Source: JBFFZF01 sp050732695 (GTDB lineage: Bacteria; Gemmatimonadota; Gemmatimonadetes; Longimicrobiales; RSA9). From it: 64,000 nt of DNA. The position numbers and the translations under genes are program-made. Below are positions 17,446 through 26,110 of this stretch, piece after piece. Location of the stretch: positions 1 to 64,000 of the forward strand of contig JBOHRL010000064.1 in NCBI GenBank assembly GCA_050732695.1, given 5' to 3'. A model generated the notes under the pieces. It made no database searches. It worked only from the letters and a program-made list of their open reading frames with translations, and was not told the origin of the DNA. The stretch's first letter is position 1; every line of letters starts with the position of its first letter.

Positions 17446-19056
17446 ATGGAGCGTCGCCGTTCCGCCTTCCTGCTCACGCTGCTCGTGCTCCCATCCATGA
17501 CGAGTGCGCAGCAGGCCACTCGACCGCCCGATCCGCATAGCTTCGCCAAGCCGATGCCGCTCCATGAAGTCGGACTCGGCATCTACCAACGCAGCATCTC
17601 GACAACCAGCGAAGAGGCTCAGGCGTACTTCACGCAAGGCGTGCAGTTGCTCTTCTCATTCACTCCCGAGGATGCTGCCCGATCCTTCCGCGAAGCGCAG
17701 AAACTCGATTCGACGTGCGTCATGTGTTACTGGGGAGAAGCCATCGCATGGGGACCTTACCTGAACGGTGACATGGGTCGTGACGATGCGCCACGCGCAT
17801 TCTTCACGACCGAGCGGGCCAGACACTTTGCGCAGACCGCTGGCACTCCCGTCGAACGCGCGCTGGTCGAGGCACTCGCCTCGCGCTACACGTCCGTGCA
17901 CGATCCGGAAACCCGCGAGCAACTCGATTCCGCTTACGCGCGCGCCATGGAGTCGGTCTGGGAACAGCATCCGCGCGATCTCGACGTCGGCACGTTCTAC
18001 GCCGAGGCGCTCATGCTGCTCGAGGCCCGGCGAGGAACATGGGACATCTCGAAACCATCGGTGCAACGCATTCACGCCATCCTCGAACACGTGCTGGCCA
18101 GCGATATCACACACCCGGGCGCCTGCCACCTCTACATCCACGCCACGGAATCGACTGCGCTGCCGGGCAAGGCAGAAGCCTGTGCCGACCACCTCGGCCA
18201 CGCCATCCCGGGCGCCAGCCACATCAACCACATGCCATCGCATACCTTCAACCGCGTCGGCCGCTGGGCGGATGCCGTCCGCGCCAATCTCGACGCATGG
18301 CACAGCGACCAGAAGGCAGAAATCGGCGAGGGCTTCGCCATCTATCCATCGCACAACCTGCACATGCTCCTGTTCTCCGCTTCCTACGGCGGACAGGGCG
18401 CCATTGCCGTGCAGTCCGCTCGCGATTACGCAGCGATCGTCGAAAGCGGCTCCTTCTACGTCGCCCTCGCCCTCTTTCGATTCGGGCGATTCGATGAGAT
18501 CCTCGCGCTCGACCAGCCGCCCGAAGCCGGTCCCGTCTTTCGCGGTCTCTGGGACTTTGCCCGCGGCTACGCCCACCTCCGTCAGGGCAACGCCGACAGC
18601 GCGTCCTCGTACCTGATGCGCGTTCAGGATCAGGCCAGAACCGGTGGTGACTCGATCCAGTTTCGCGGCCACAGCGCGCGGGACCTGCTCGCCATCACCG
18701 GGGCGATCCTGCAAGCCGAGATCGAGCGCTCGAACGGCCGGATCAACGAGGCCATCGCCCTCCTCGAACAGGCCGCCGTCACCGAGGATGCGCTCCGCTA
18801 TGACGAGCCCGAGCCCCTCAATTTCGCCGTCCGCCACTGGCTCGGCAGCGCACTCCTCGACGCCGATCGGCCCGCTGACGCTGAACGCGTTTTCCGCACC
18901 GAACTCGAGGACCACCCTCACAACGGTTGGAGCCTCGTCGGCTTGCAACTCGCACTCGAGGCACAGGACCGCGATGCCCAGGCCGACCAGGTCCGCGGTG
19001 AACTCGACCGCGCATGGGCACTCGCCGATACATGGACACCACGACCGCATTTCTGA
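17446..19056 (+). CDS. Secreted TPR-repeat protein
   Basis: A 536-residue protein. The ATG at 17446 follows CGAGGA and begins a signal peptide ending near MTSAQQ; a longer open frame to 16942 runs antisense to family sense and through the OsmC gene. The N-terminal mature part (SEEAQAYFTQGVQLLFSF, then ARSFREAQKLDSTCVMCYWG) is the typical first TPR of large tetratricopeptide proteins that also carry HATESTALPGKAEACAD and HINHMPSHTF. C-terminal helices (~400-536) are further TPRs. It is probably a periplasmic scaffold. The HMPSHTF and HATES blocks are unusually conserved for TPRs, and the family has no assigned enzymatic role. Confidence 0.82.
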   Translation: MERRRSAFLLTLLVLPSMTSAQQATRPPDPHSFAKPMPLHEVGLGIYQRSISTTSEEAQAYFTQGVQLLFSFTPEDAARSFREAQKLDSTCVMCYWGEAIAWGPYLNGDMGRDDAPRAFFTTERARHFAQTAGTPVERALVEALASRYTSVHDPETREQLDSAYARAMESVWEQHPRDLDVGTFYAEALMLLEARRGTWDISKPSVQRIHAILEHVLASDITHPGACHLYIHATESTALPGKAEACADHLGHAIPGASHINHMPSHTFNRVGRWADAVRANLDAWHSDQKAEIGEGFAIYPSHNLHMLLFSASYGGQGAIAVQSARDYAAIVESGSFYVALALFRFGRFDEILALDQPPEAGPVFRGLWDFARGYAHLRQGNADSASSYLMRVQDQARTGGDSIQFRGHSARDLLAITGAILQAEIERSNGRINEAIALLEQAAVTEDALRYDEPEPLNFAVRHWLGSALLDADRPADAERVFRTELEDHPHNGWSLVGLQLALEAQDRDAQADQVRGELDRAWALADTWTPRPHF

Positions 19057-19062
19057 CCGGTA

Positions 19063-19286
19063 AAAGGCGGGAGTTCGGGTGTGGGTGTGGGTGGTCGGAG
19101 GTGTGGGTGGGGAAACAGCGGGAGCGATTCGGGTGGGGGGGTTGCCACTCACTGATGGGAGTCCGCCCCGGCTGAGCGGTGACGCTTTGTCTCGGATCGC
19201 CTCGTTTCATACCCACCGCGACCCCCCACCCCCAACCGAAGCTCCCCACCCCCACCTCTGTTCACCCTCACCGTTCACCCGCCTTT
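19063..19286. repeat. Imperfect inverted repeat with opposed G- and C-runs between convergent genes
   Basis: Nine-base arms AAAGGCGGG (19063-19071) and CCCGCCTTT (19278-19286) bound the 292-base gap. Inside, G-runs at 19077, 19083, 19089, 19105 and 19109 face C-runs at 19222, 19229, 19244 and 19249. Each strand could therefore form a quadruplex or large hairpin. The likely role is bidirectional termination. No gene is supported in this gap. Confidence 0.5.
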
Positions 19287-19348
19287 GCCGTTACGCCCTC
19301 GAACCACCAGCATCGTATGTGCCCCGCGCGGGCGGGCCGGCTCCTTGC

Positions 19349-20287
19349 TCAATGGCGCACGAGTATGAGATAGGGTGAGCCTTCCCAGAAGCGGACATCG
19401 CTGATGCGCAGCGAGTCGCGAACGAACCAGCGATCGCCGTCGCGGCGGATCGAGGTCGGCTCGACGAACGCCGGATCCTGGCGTGTCACGATCTCATACT
19501 CGGCATCATCGGGCAGATCGATGACGCTGGCGAAGCGGCGGTCGATGGACTTGAAGTGTTCGAGGTCGGCGTCGCGCGCGGCGGCGAGGGTTTCGCCGAC
19601 GCGTGTGAAGACGATCTGCCGCCCGCCGACGGTCTCGATGAGGCCCAACGCTTCGAGTTCATCACGCGACCCGAATGTCCAGTAGACGGTATTCGAAACA
19701 CGCGTGAGCGTACGGATCGTATCCGCGCGGGCAGAACTCTGCGCCACGACATACGCTTTCTCGCGGGTGAGCGTGGCAACGCGCTCGCTCAACTGATCGA
19801 TCAGCGACTGTTTGCGCTCGTTGTCTGCGCGCAGTCGAGCGGTCGCTTCCAGTGCTTCGGCGAGTGCACTGCGCGTGGCGTTCCCGCTCCGTTCCAGCTC
19901 ACGCAGGCGAGATTCCGATCGCGAGAGGTCTCCGGCCATGTCGGCGTAGCGGCTTCGCAGGCTCTGCAATTGACGGCGAACGCGCTGGTCCCATGGTTCG
20001 AGAGCGGGTTCCTGCGCCGCTGGTTCGCCGCTCGCGATCTCGCGCTCGATGGTAGACAACTCGCCGAGCAGGACCATCGCGGTCTGTAGTGTCGCAATCA
20101 GCGTGTCCTTCTCCTCGAGGATCCGTTCATAAGTCTGCGTCCGGCCGGCCATCTCGCGCTCGAGATCGCCGAGACTGTCCTCGGACACCATTCCATCGAG
20201 GCTGTTGGCCTGTGTATCAGGCTGTTGACAGCTGTAGAGGAAGAAGAGCGCGCCGGCGGCGACAGGCAGAGTGAATCGCATTCTCAT
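19349..20287 (-). CDS. Coiled-coil lipoprotein of unknown function
   Basis: A 312-residue protein. A lipobox (FFLYSC) follows a short basic N-region, so the mature protein should start CQQPDTQ. Residues ~40-190 are a long heptad-rich helix (MAGRTQTYERILEEKDTLI, LQSLRSRYADMAG, LSRSESRLRELERS, LIDQLSERVATLTREKAY), predicting an extended coiled coil. The C-terminal ~110 residues form a small beta-rich domain beginning VYWTFGSRDELEALGLIET. It lies 16 bases after the large membrane protein and is presumably co-transcribed with it. I recognise no family; a bridge between the outer membrane and the partner is plausible but unproven. Confidence 0.7.
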   Translation of the reverse strand: MRMRFTLPVAAGALFFLYSCQQPDTQANSLDGMVSEDSLGDLEREMAGRTQTYERILEEKDTLIATLQTAMVLLGELSTIEREIASGEPAAQEPALEPWDQRVRRQLQSLRSRYADMAGDLSRSESRLRELERSGNATRSALAEALEATARLRADNERKQSLIDQLSERVATLTREKAYVVAQSSARADTIRTLTRVSNTVYWTFGSRDELEALGLIETVGGRQIVFTRVGETLAAARDADLEHFKSIDRRFASVIDLPDDAEYEIVTRQDPAFVEPTSIRRDGDRWFVRDSLRISDVRFWEGSPYLILVRH

Positions 20288-20303
20288 TCAGGGCTCGACC
20301 GCA

Positions 20304-22625
20304 TCAGAGACGGCCGGAGCCGCCATCGCTCGAAACGAAGAGCGCGCCGTCGGTCCCGCCCGAGGCGGTCCTGGCCAGGAGTTCGTTGGCGCGCGAGCGA
20401 ATCTCGGCGGACATGCTTCGCGCGGCGAAGACGAGATTGCCTGTGAGTTCGCTGGGATCGCAAGCGAGAGAACCCTCGATGCAGGCTTCCGCCAGTACGA
20501 GGCGGAGGAATTCGGTGCCGGCTGCGAAGGGCGCTACGATGGCGAGGGCGAGCGTGGCATGGTTGAAGGTCTGCGCGAACAGTTCAGTGCGCCGTTCCTG
20601 ATCCTGTGACGTCGCGCGCGCCAGTTGCAGCGACACGCTCGCGATGAGCGAATCTCTGGTGAACGATTCGGCCGAACTCAGACCGGTGAACGAAATCGAA
20701 ATCGCATCGAGCGTGTTGCTCCAGTCGGCGTTCGCCGCAAACACATGCGCCTGCGCAAGGCGTTCCGTGAAATCGGGCGCAATTCCCGCAGGCGGTGTCT
20801 GCTCGACCGACTGCGGGTCGGCAGATCGCGCAGCCGCCACGGGAATGACCGATGGTGCAGCGCGCAGAAGCGCGCGAGCGCCGAAACCAATGACCGCGAG
20901 GACAGCAACGGACGCCGCGGCCGCCAGCGCTTTCCGCATCCACGGCCGGAACCGCCACCACCGCTCGTTGCCGGCGGGCAGCATGAAAAGCAGTGGAGCT
21001 GGCGTCGGATGGGGCTCGACGTCAGCGGCCGGTTCCGGTTTCGTTTCGAGAAGTACCGGTCCGATATCGGCGGCCGGTTCGGGCGTGGCGGTTGCCTCGG
21101 GTGCGCGAAGCGAAGCCGGTGCGAACCGCGCATGATCGGAGGGCGTAAGCGCGCGCGCCTTCGCGGCCTCCAGTGCCATACCGGCGACAACGGATTTCAG
21201 GACTGCCGTGTCGGGCGAAACCTCGATCGGTTCATCGATCAATTCCGTGTCGGCCGCGTTCGATCCAGCCGGCGAGGCGAGCGAATCGCCACTGGCGTCC
21301 CATGCGGAAGGGAGGCCGGGTTCGACGGCCGGTTCGGGTACGATGCACTGGATCAGTTCGCGGAGCGACTGTGCCGCCTCGTCCGGCTCGGACGGCAACG
21401 CCGCAGCGGGCACTCGGGTAAACGGCAACGCGAAAGCGCTGGCAGGCGCCGAACCAATGGGATGACGCGCGAAGAAGCGCTGCATCAGAAAAAGCGGCGC
21501 AGCAGGTGTCACATCGCCGGCACGAAGGACGTCGGCGATGGCTTCGCCGATCGCGTCTGGCTCGAATGCATCGAGAAGAACGGACACAAGGACCTCCGCA
21601 TCACCCCTGCTGGCGACGACGGTCCCGCGATGCCCGTTGGGCGATGCATCGTTCGACAGTTCCTCCATCAGGACGTGGAGTCCGGCGCCGGCGTGGCCGT
21701 GCGTGCGCACGGAGAGCATTCTTGCCATGCGCAGAACGCTCTGGACGGGGCCGAGAAGCGATCGGTGCCCGTTGGCATTTCGCGCGGGCGACGACTCGTA
21801 CAACGTGTGTGCCTCGGCCAATCGATCCGGCGTATCGAGAAGGCCCAGCAACTCGGATGCCGCATCCTGTGCCCGTCGCGTGATGCGTAGCTCCGTCGCC
21901 GGCAGCCGGTGTCCGAACGCGGCAGTCTCCGGGAACAGCCAGTCGTCTTCGAACTGAGTGAAGACGAGACGCGGGATTGGCTTGCGCGGTTCGGCCAGCG
22001 CGTAGGTGTGGAACGTCAACTCGCAGCGGAGCGATGGCGGCAGGAGCAGGATGAGAAGTTCGAGCGCCGCGATCGAAATCGCGGAACCTGTCACGAGCGT
22101 GCGATCCGAGTCGAGCGCGGCTGCCAGAATCGTTTCGAGGCTCCAGGACGACGGTCCCCACGGCCTGGTACGAAGATGGTTCAGCCGGCTGAGGTCATCT
22201 TCAACCGTCGCAGCGAGCGCCTCCGGCCGTGTGCGAAGCCTGATCCGAAGTGCGTCTGTCGGCGGATCGGGTGGAGACACCGGCATCAAGCGGAACGGAT
22301 TGCCGCGGAGCAACTCGAGGTCGCGGCGGCTCAACTCGAACGCCTCGCGCCAGTAGCGTTGGGTGGTGTCCTTCTCGGGCATCAGCCCGCCGCGCGAGAC
22401 GATCCATGCGCCATTCCCCGAGTGCAGAAACCCGGCAACGTCTGTGATCTGCCGGCTGACCGTCAGCGTCTCGAGGCTCTCGACCGCATCCGCTGCGGCC
22501 GACTCAGGCCAGCCATCGCTCCAGCCGAGCCAGCGCAGGCCGTCGCCCGGGTCGGCAATCAGCAGTGCATGACGAGGAATTGCGGATTCGGACACGTCAG
22601 CTCGACGGTCGGGGCGTGGGTGCAC
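20304..22625 (-). CDS. Large single-pass membrane protein with a GAP1-like N-terminal half
   Basis: A 773-residue protein from GTG 22625 (GTG 22595 is an alternative start). The N-terminal ~260 residues include SWSLETILAAALDSD and LLPPSLRCELTFHTYAL, which resemble the middle region of GTPase-associated proteins (GAP1). This is from memory and low certainty. Residues ~400-550 are a Pro/Ala/Glu-rich, probably disordered linker. One membrane helix (AAAASVAVLAVIGFGARALL) sits at ~560-580. The C-terminal ~180 residues are helical. A cytoplasmic N-terminus and periplasmic C-terminus would face the coiled-coil lipoprotein encoded 16 bases downstream. No GTPase gene is adjacent. Function unknown. Confidence 0.55.
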   Translation of the reverse strand: MHPRPDRRADVSESAIPRHALLIADPGDGLRWLGWSDGWPESAAADAVESLETLTVSRQITDVAGFLHSGNGAWIVSRGGLMPEKDTTQRYWREAFELSRRDLELLRGNPFRLMPVSPPDPPTDALRIRLRTRPEALAATVEDDLSRLNHLRTRPWGPSSWSLETILAAALDSDRTLVTGSAISIAALELLILLLPPSLRCELTFHTYALAEPRKPIPRLVFTQFEDDWLFPETAAFGHRLPATELRITRRAQDAASELLGLLDTPDRLAEAHTLYESSPARNANGHRSLLGPVQSVLRMARMLSVRTHGHAGAGLHVLMEELSNDASPNGHRGTVVASRGDAEVLVSVLLDAFEPDAIGEAIADVLRAGDVTPAAPLFLMQRFFARHPIGSAPASAFALPFTRVPAAALPSEPDEAAQSLRELIQCIVPEPAVEPGLPSAWDASGDSLASPAGSNAADTELIDEPIEVSPDTAVLKSVVAGMALEAAKARALTPSDHARFAPASLRAPEATATPEPAADIGPVLLETKPEPAADVEPHPTPAPLLFMLPAGNERWWRFRPWMRKALAAAASVAVLAVIGFGARALLRAAPSVIPVAAARSADPQSVEQTPPAGIAPDFTERLAQAHVFAANADWSNTLDAISISFTGLSSAESFTRDSLIASVSLQLARATSQDQERRTELFAQTFNHATLALAIVAPFAAGTEFLRLVLAEACIEGSLACDPSELTGNLVFAARSMSAEIRSRANELLARTASGGTDGALFVSSDGGSGRL

Positions 22626-22881
22626 GCCGGGGCCGCACCGGAGAGCCTGACGGGTTGCCGCGTTCGTCGCGAGAGGCTCGAGGGACTCCAGAGGTCACTA
22701 CTCTGCCGCGTCTGCCCGGGGACTGGAGTGTTCTGCAACAGGATGTTAGAAACGAATCGGCCACCGGCGCAAGAAGGACGTGTCCGTTGCCGTGAGATCT
22801 GCCATGGCACCGCCCGCACCGACCTGCTACCATGGACCTCGCCCGCAGCAAGAATCCCATCCCGACCGGAGGCCGTCCGCG

Positions 22882-23424
22882 ATGGAGGATCTGCCCCGCA
22901 CTCCCCGCCCGAATCGATCCGAGTACTACATGGGGATCGCGATGGCCGTCCGGAAACGGGCCAACTGCCTTGGCAGCCGGGTCGGCTCGGTTCTGGTTCG
23001 AGAAGACCGCATCATTTCGACCGGCTACAACGGGACTCCGCAACACATGCGCAACTGCGACGAAGGCGGGTGCGAGCGATGCGCCAACCGCGACAAGTTC
23101 CCGCCCGGCCTTGGCTACGACGTGTGCATCTGCGTCCACGCGGAACAGAACGCCCTGCTGAGCGCTGCCCGGTTCGGGATTCCGGTCGAGAGCGCGGTTC
23201 TCTACACGACGCTCCGGCCGTGCTTCAACTGCGCCAAGGAACTCGTCCAGGCGCGAGTTCACGCGGTTCAATACCTCCACGACTGGAAACACCCCGACCA
23301 TGAACTCCAGCATCAGTACCGCCTGCTAGAACAGAAATTCTCGGGCGGCGTCGCGCATATCGCGATGCCCGATCCAGACGTTGCGTGGGCCGTTTCCGGG
23401 TTGCGTGTGAACGCGGGCGTGTGA
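22882..23424 (+). CDS. Deoxycytidylate (dCMP) deaminase
   Basis: A 180-residue cytidine-deaminase-fold enzyme making dUMP for thymidylate synthesis. The catalytic zinc motif is HAE (86-88) plus PCFNC (113-117). A second Cys cluster (C59, C64, C67) with CICVH resembles the structural zinc site of T4-type dCMP deaminases. I use the ATG at 22882, since upstream in-frame residues are not family-like. The RADAR-like YNGTPQHMRNCDEGGC segment is typical of the family. The start is divergent from the GAP1-like gene. ComE-type deaminase is the main alternative. Confidence 0.9.
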   Translation: MEDLPRTPRPNRSEYYMGIAMAVRKRANCLGSRVGSVLVREDRIISTGYNGTPQHMRNCDEGGCERCANRDKFPPGLGYDVCICVHAEQNALLSAARFGIPVESAVLYTTLRPCFNCAKELVQARVHAVQYLHDWKHPDHELQHQYRLLEQKFSGGVAHIAMPDPDVAWAVSGLRVNAGV

Positions 23425-23441
23425 CCGCGATGCCGTCGCGG
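23425..23441 (+). terminator. Small hairpin after dCMP deaminase
   Basis: CCGCGA and TCGCGG flank TGCCG immediately after the stop codon. There is no clear T-tract, so this is only a possible terminator. The remaining gap to 23783 (~340 bases) shows no supported gene or other signal. Confidence 0.35.
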
Positions 23442-23783
23442 AGCTTGCTTCGAGGGACGGCGCTCGCCGCCGATCGGAACGCGTTTTCAGGCTTCCGTGG
23501 TCGGTCCAGGCGTACCGGCTGGCCGCGCCGGCGAACGGGGATTCAGGCAAGACCGGTACCCGGCCGGCCCTTTCAGCGTAACCTGGATACACGCAACAAC
23601 TTGAATCTGGCGCGGCCCGTCACGTGCAGGCCGGAATCAAGCGGTCATGGAGTGCAACGTGACGATCGGTTGCAACGGATCGATGCAAGCGCTCGGTATC
23701 CCCCGTCCGATGGCCGATTGCCAGAGCCGGTTCGACATCGCATCAAGTGTCGAGAGTCACTCGATTCAACAAGCGAGCATTTC

Positions 23784-24371
23784 ATGAGCGAAGCATGGCC
23801 GACACGGCGAGACTTCATGCGTGCGGGTGCGGGTGCGCTGAGCAGTGGCTGGGTGTGGCTGCATCTGCCTGCGCTGAGTGCGCTGGCTGCGTGCGCCCGG
23901 GAGGATGCCCGGACGGGCGAGCCGTTCCGCACGCTGACGGCGGACGAGGGAGCGACGATGCGCGCCATGGCTGCCCGCATCATCCCATCGGACCCGGAGT
24001 TGCCGGGTGCGGACGAAGCCGGCGCCGCGTGGTTCATCGATCGTGCACTCGGCGATCTGTTTGCGCCGATGCTCGAGCCCGTGCGTGGCGGGCTTGCCGA
24101 CCTCGATCGCCGGGCTGTTGAATCGGGAGGTACCCGCTTCGCCTCACTGGACGAAGCGGCGCAGGACGCGTCCGTCCGGGCGATCGAAACGACGCCGTTC
24201 TTCGAGCTGGCGCGGACGCTGACGGTGTTCGGCGTATTCTCGCATCCGAAATACGGCGGTGGCCGGGACCATGTGGGGGAGCGAATTCTCGGGTTCACGC
24301 ATGAGCCCGCGTACGCGCCGCCGTTCGGTGAGTACGATGCGGAAGTCGCCGGCGGCAGCGGGAGGCCCTGA
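23784..24371 (+). CDS. Gluconate 2-dehydrogenase subunit 3-like Tat-exported protein
   Basis: A 195-residue protein with a twin-arginine leader (TRRDFMRAG) followed by a hydrophobic region and Cys near ALAACARED. The mature part has the subunit 3 pattern: FRTLTADEGATMRAMAARII, then a GADEAGAAWFIDRAL helix and FGVFSHPKYGGGRD before the end. Such small subunits accompany a GMC flavoprotein and assist its export by hitchhiking. The stop overlaps the GMC start (TGATG), which strongly supports a functional pair. No cytochrome c subunit gene follows, so the electron acceptor is unclear. Confidence 0.86.
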   Translation: MSEAWPTRRDFMRAGAGALSSGWVWLHLPALSALAACAREDARTGEPFRTLTADEGATMRAMAARIIPSDPELPGADEAGAAWFIDRALGDLFAPMLEPVRGGLADLDRRAVESGGTRFASLDEAAQDASVRAIETTPFFELARTLTVFGVFSHPKYGGGRDHVGERILGFTHEPAYAPPFGEYDAEVAGGSGRP

Positions 24372-26032
24372 TGCAGCAACGACGATTCAGTCCCGATGAG
24401 ACCGTCGACTTCGTCATTGTCGGCTCGGGCGCAGCGGGTGGCGTGCTCGCGAAGGAACTCGCGACAGCGGGATTCTCGGTTGTCGTTCTGGAGCAGGGTC
24501 CATGGCGGCGGACGGAAGACTTCGCGGACCACGACGAGTTCGGCAACTTCATTGCCGGTGATCTGGTCGGCCATCTGCAATCCTTTCCGCAGACGTTCCG
24601 GCGTTCCGAATCGGAAGACGCGGCAGTGGCATCGCCAGACAATCGGCCGATGTTCTACGCTCAGACCGTGGGTGGCAGCAGCGTTCATTTCACGGCCAAC
24701 TTCTGGCGCCTGCACGAAATCGACTTCATCGAGCGATCCCGACTCGGCCCGATTGCGGGGACCGGCTTTGCGGACTGGCCGATCCGCTACGCCGACCTCG
24801 AGCCGTACTACACGAAAGTCGATTGGGAAATCGGCGTCTCGGGCGAGCCCGGCCCGTTCGATCCGCCGCGCTCGAGGCCGTTTCCGCTGCCACCGCTGCC
24901 GGTCAAATCGTCCGGCGTCCTCTTCGAGCGCGGAGCGCGCGCACTAGGTCTGCATCCGCAACCCGCACCCATGGCGATCCTGTCTCAGCCGTATGATGGT
25001 CGCAACGCATGTGGCCACTGCGGTCACTGCCTCGGCTACGGCTGCGAATTCGGCGCCAAGTCCTCGACCCTCGTGACCATGATCCCGCGCGCTGTCGCAT
25101 CAGGGAACTGCGAGATCCGGCCCGACTCGACGGTCTTCCGCGTCGAGACGGATGAGCGCGGCCGCGCAACCGGCGTCCTCTACTGGGATGCCACCGGCAC
25201 CGAACTGCGCCAACGAGCCCTCGCCGTAATCCTGTCCGCCAACGGCGCTGAGACGCCACGGCTGCTGCTCATGTCGGAGTCCACTCGCTTCCCGGACGGA
25301 CTGGCAAACTCGAGCGGCAAGGTCGGCAAGTACCTGATGTGGAACGGACAGGCTTCTGCTTTCGGCCGCTTCCCGCGCGCGACCAACGAATACAAGAGCG
25401 TACAGGTCACACGCATCGTGCACGACTTCTACGACACCGATCCGGCCCGCGGCTTCTATGGCGGCGGCGGGCTGGACGCGCGGATGAGTTTTGGCCCCAT
25501 CCTCTTCTCGCTTCTGGCACTGCCTCCGGACGCACCACGCTGGGGGGCCGGCTACAAACAGGCGCTCCGCGACACGTTTACGCACGCTGTCGAAATCGCG
25601 TGCCACACGACGTCCCTCGCGCTCGAGACGAATACCATCTCGCTCGATCCCGAGGTGCGCGACAAGTGGGGCCGCCCGGCCATCCGCGTCACGTACCGCG
25701 ACCATCCCGACGACCTCAGCACGATGCAGTTTCTACAGGACCGCGGCCGCGAGATTCTCGATGCCGCAGGCGCCGATCGGATCTGGGTCTTCCCGGTTCA
25801 GGAACAGACGCTGACGGCTCACCTGCTCGGAACCTGCCGCATGGGCGATGATGCCGGCGAATCCGTCATCGACCGAAACCATCGCACGCACGACGTGCCC
25901 AACCTCTTCCTGTGCGATGGCAGCAGCATGGTCACATCGGGCCGCGGACAGCCTACCATGACGATACAGGCGCTGGCGTTCCGTGCCGCAGACCAGATCG
26001 GCGGGCTCGCCCGGCGCGGTGAGATCGGGTAG
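24371..26032 (+). CDS. GMC-family FAD-dependent oxidoreductase (gluconate 2-dehydrogenase large-subunit type)
   Basis: A 553-residue flavoprotein. The ADP-binding motif is FVIVGSGAAGGVLAKELA (~15-32), followed by VVLEQG, and the GMC C-terminus is LGTCRMGDD...DGSSMVTSGRGQPTMT. Members oxidise alcohol groups of sugars, polyols or steroids and pass electrons to a partner. It has no signal peptide of its own, consistent with co-export with the Tat-tagged small subunit in the gene just before it. A CGHCGHCLGYGC cluster at ~215 has four Cys and could bind metal or an Fe-S-like centre; I note it without assigning a role. Confidence 0.9.
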   Translation: MQQRRFSPDETVDFVIVGSGAAGGVLAKELATAGFSVVVLEQGPWRRTEDFADHDEFGNFIAGDLVGHLQSFPQTFRRSESEDAAVASPDNRPMFYAQTVGGSSVHFTANFWRLHEIDFIERSRLGPIAGTGFADWPIRYADLEPYYTKVDWEIGVSGEPGPFDPPRSRPFPLPPLPVKSSGVLFERGARALGLHPQPAPMAILSQPYDGRNACGHCGHCLGYGCEFGAKSSTLVTMIPRAVASGNCEIRPDSTVFRVETDERGRATGVLYWDATGTELRQRALAVILSANGAETPRLLLMSESTRFPDGLANSSGKVGKYLMWNGQASAFGRFPRATNEYKSVQVTRIVHDFYDTDPARGFYGGGGLDARMSFGPILFSLLALPPDAPRWGAGYKQALRDTFTHAVEIACHTTSLALETNTISLDPEVRDKWGRPAIRVTYRDHPDDLSTMQFLQDRGREILDAAGADRIWVFPVQEQTLTAHLLGTCRMGDDAGESVIDRNHRTHDVPNLFLCDGSSMVTSGRGQPTMTIQALAFRAADQIGGLARRGEIG

Positions 26033-26110
26033 GACGCGACGAAGAGAGGAGCGCGCTGTTCGCGGCGAAGCCGACACGCTTCACGCGCCTCTGACGCGGT
26101 CCCGGCGATC

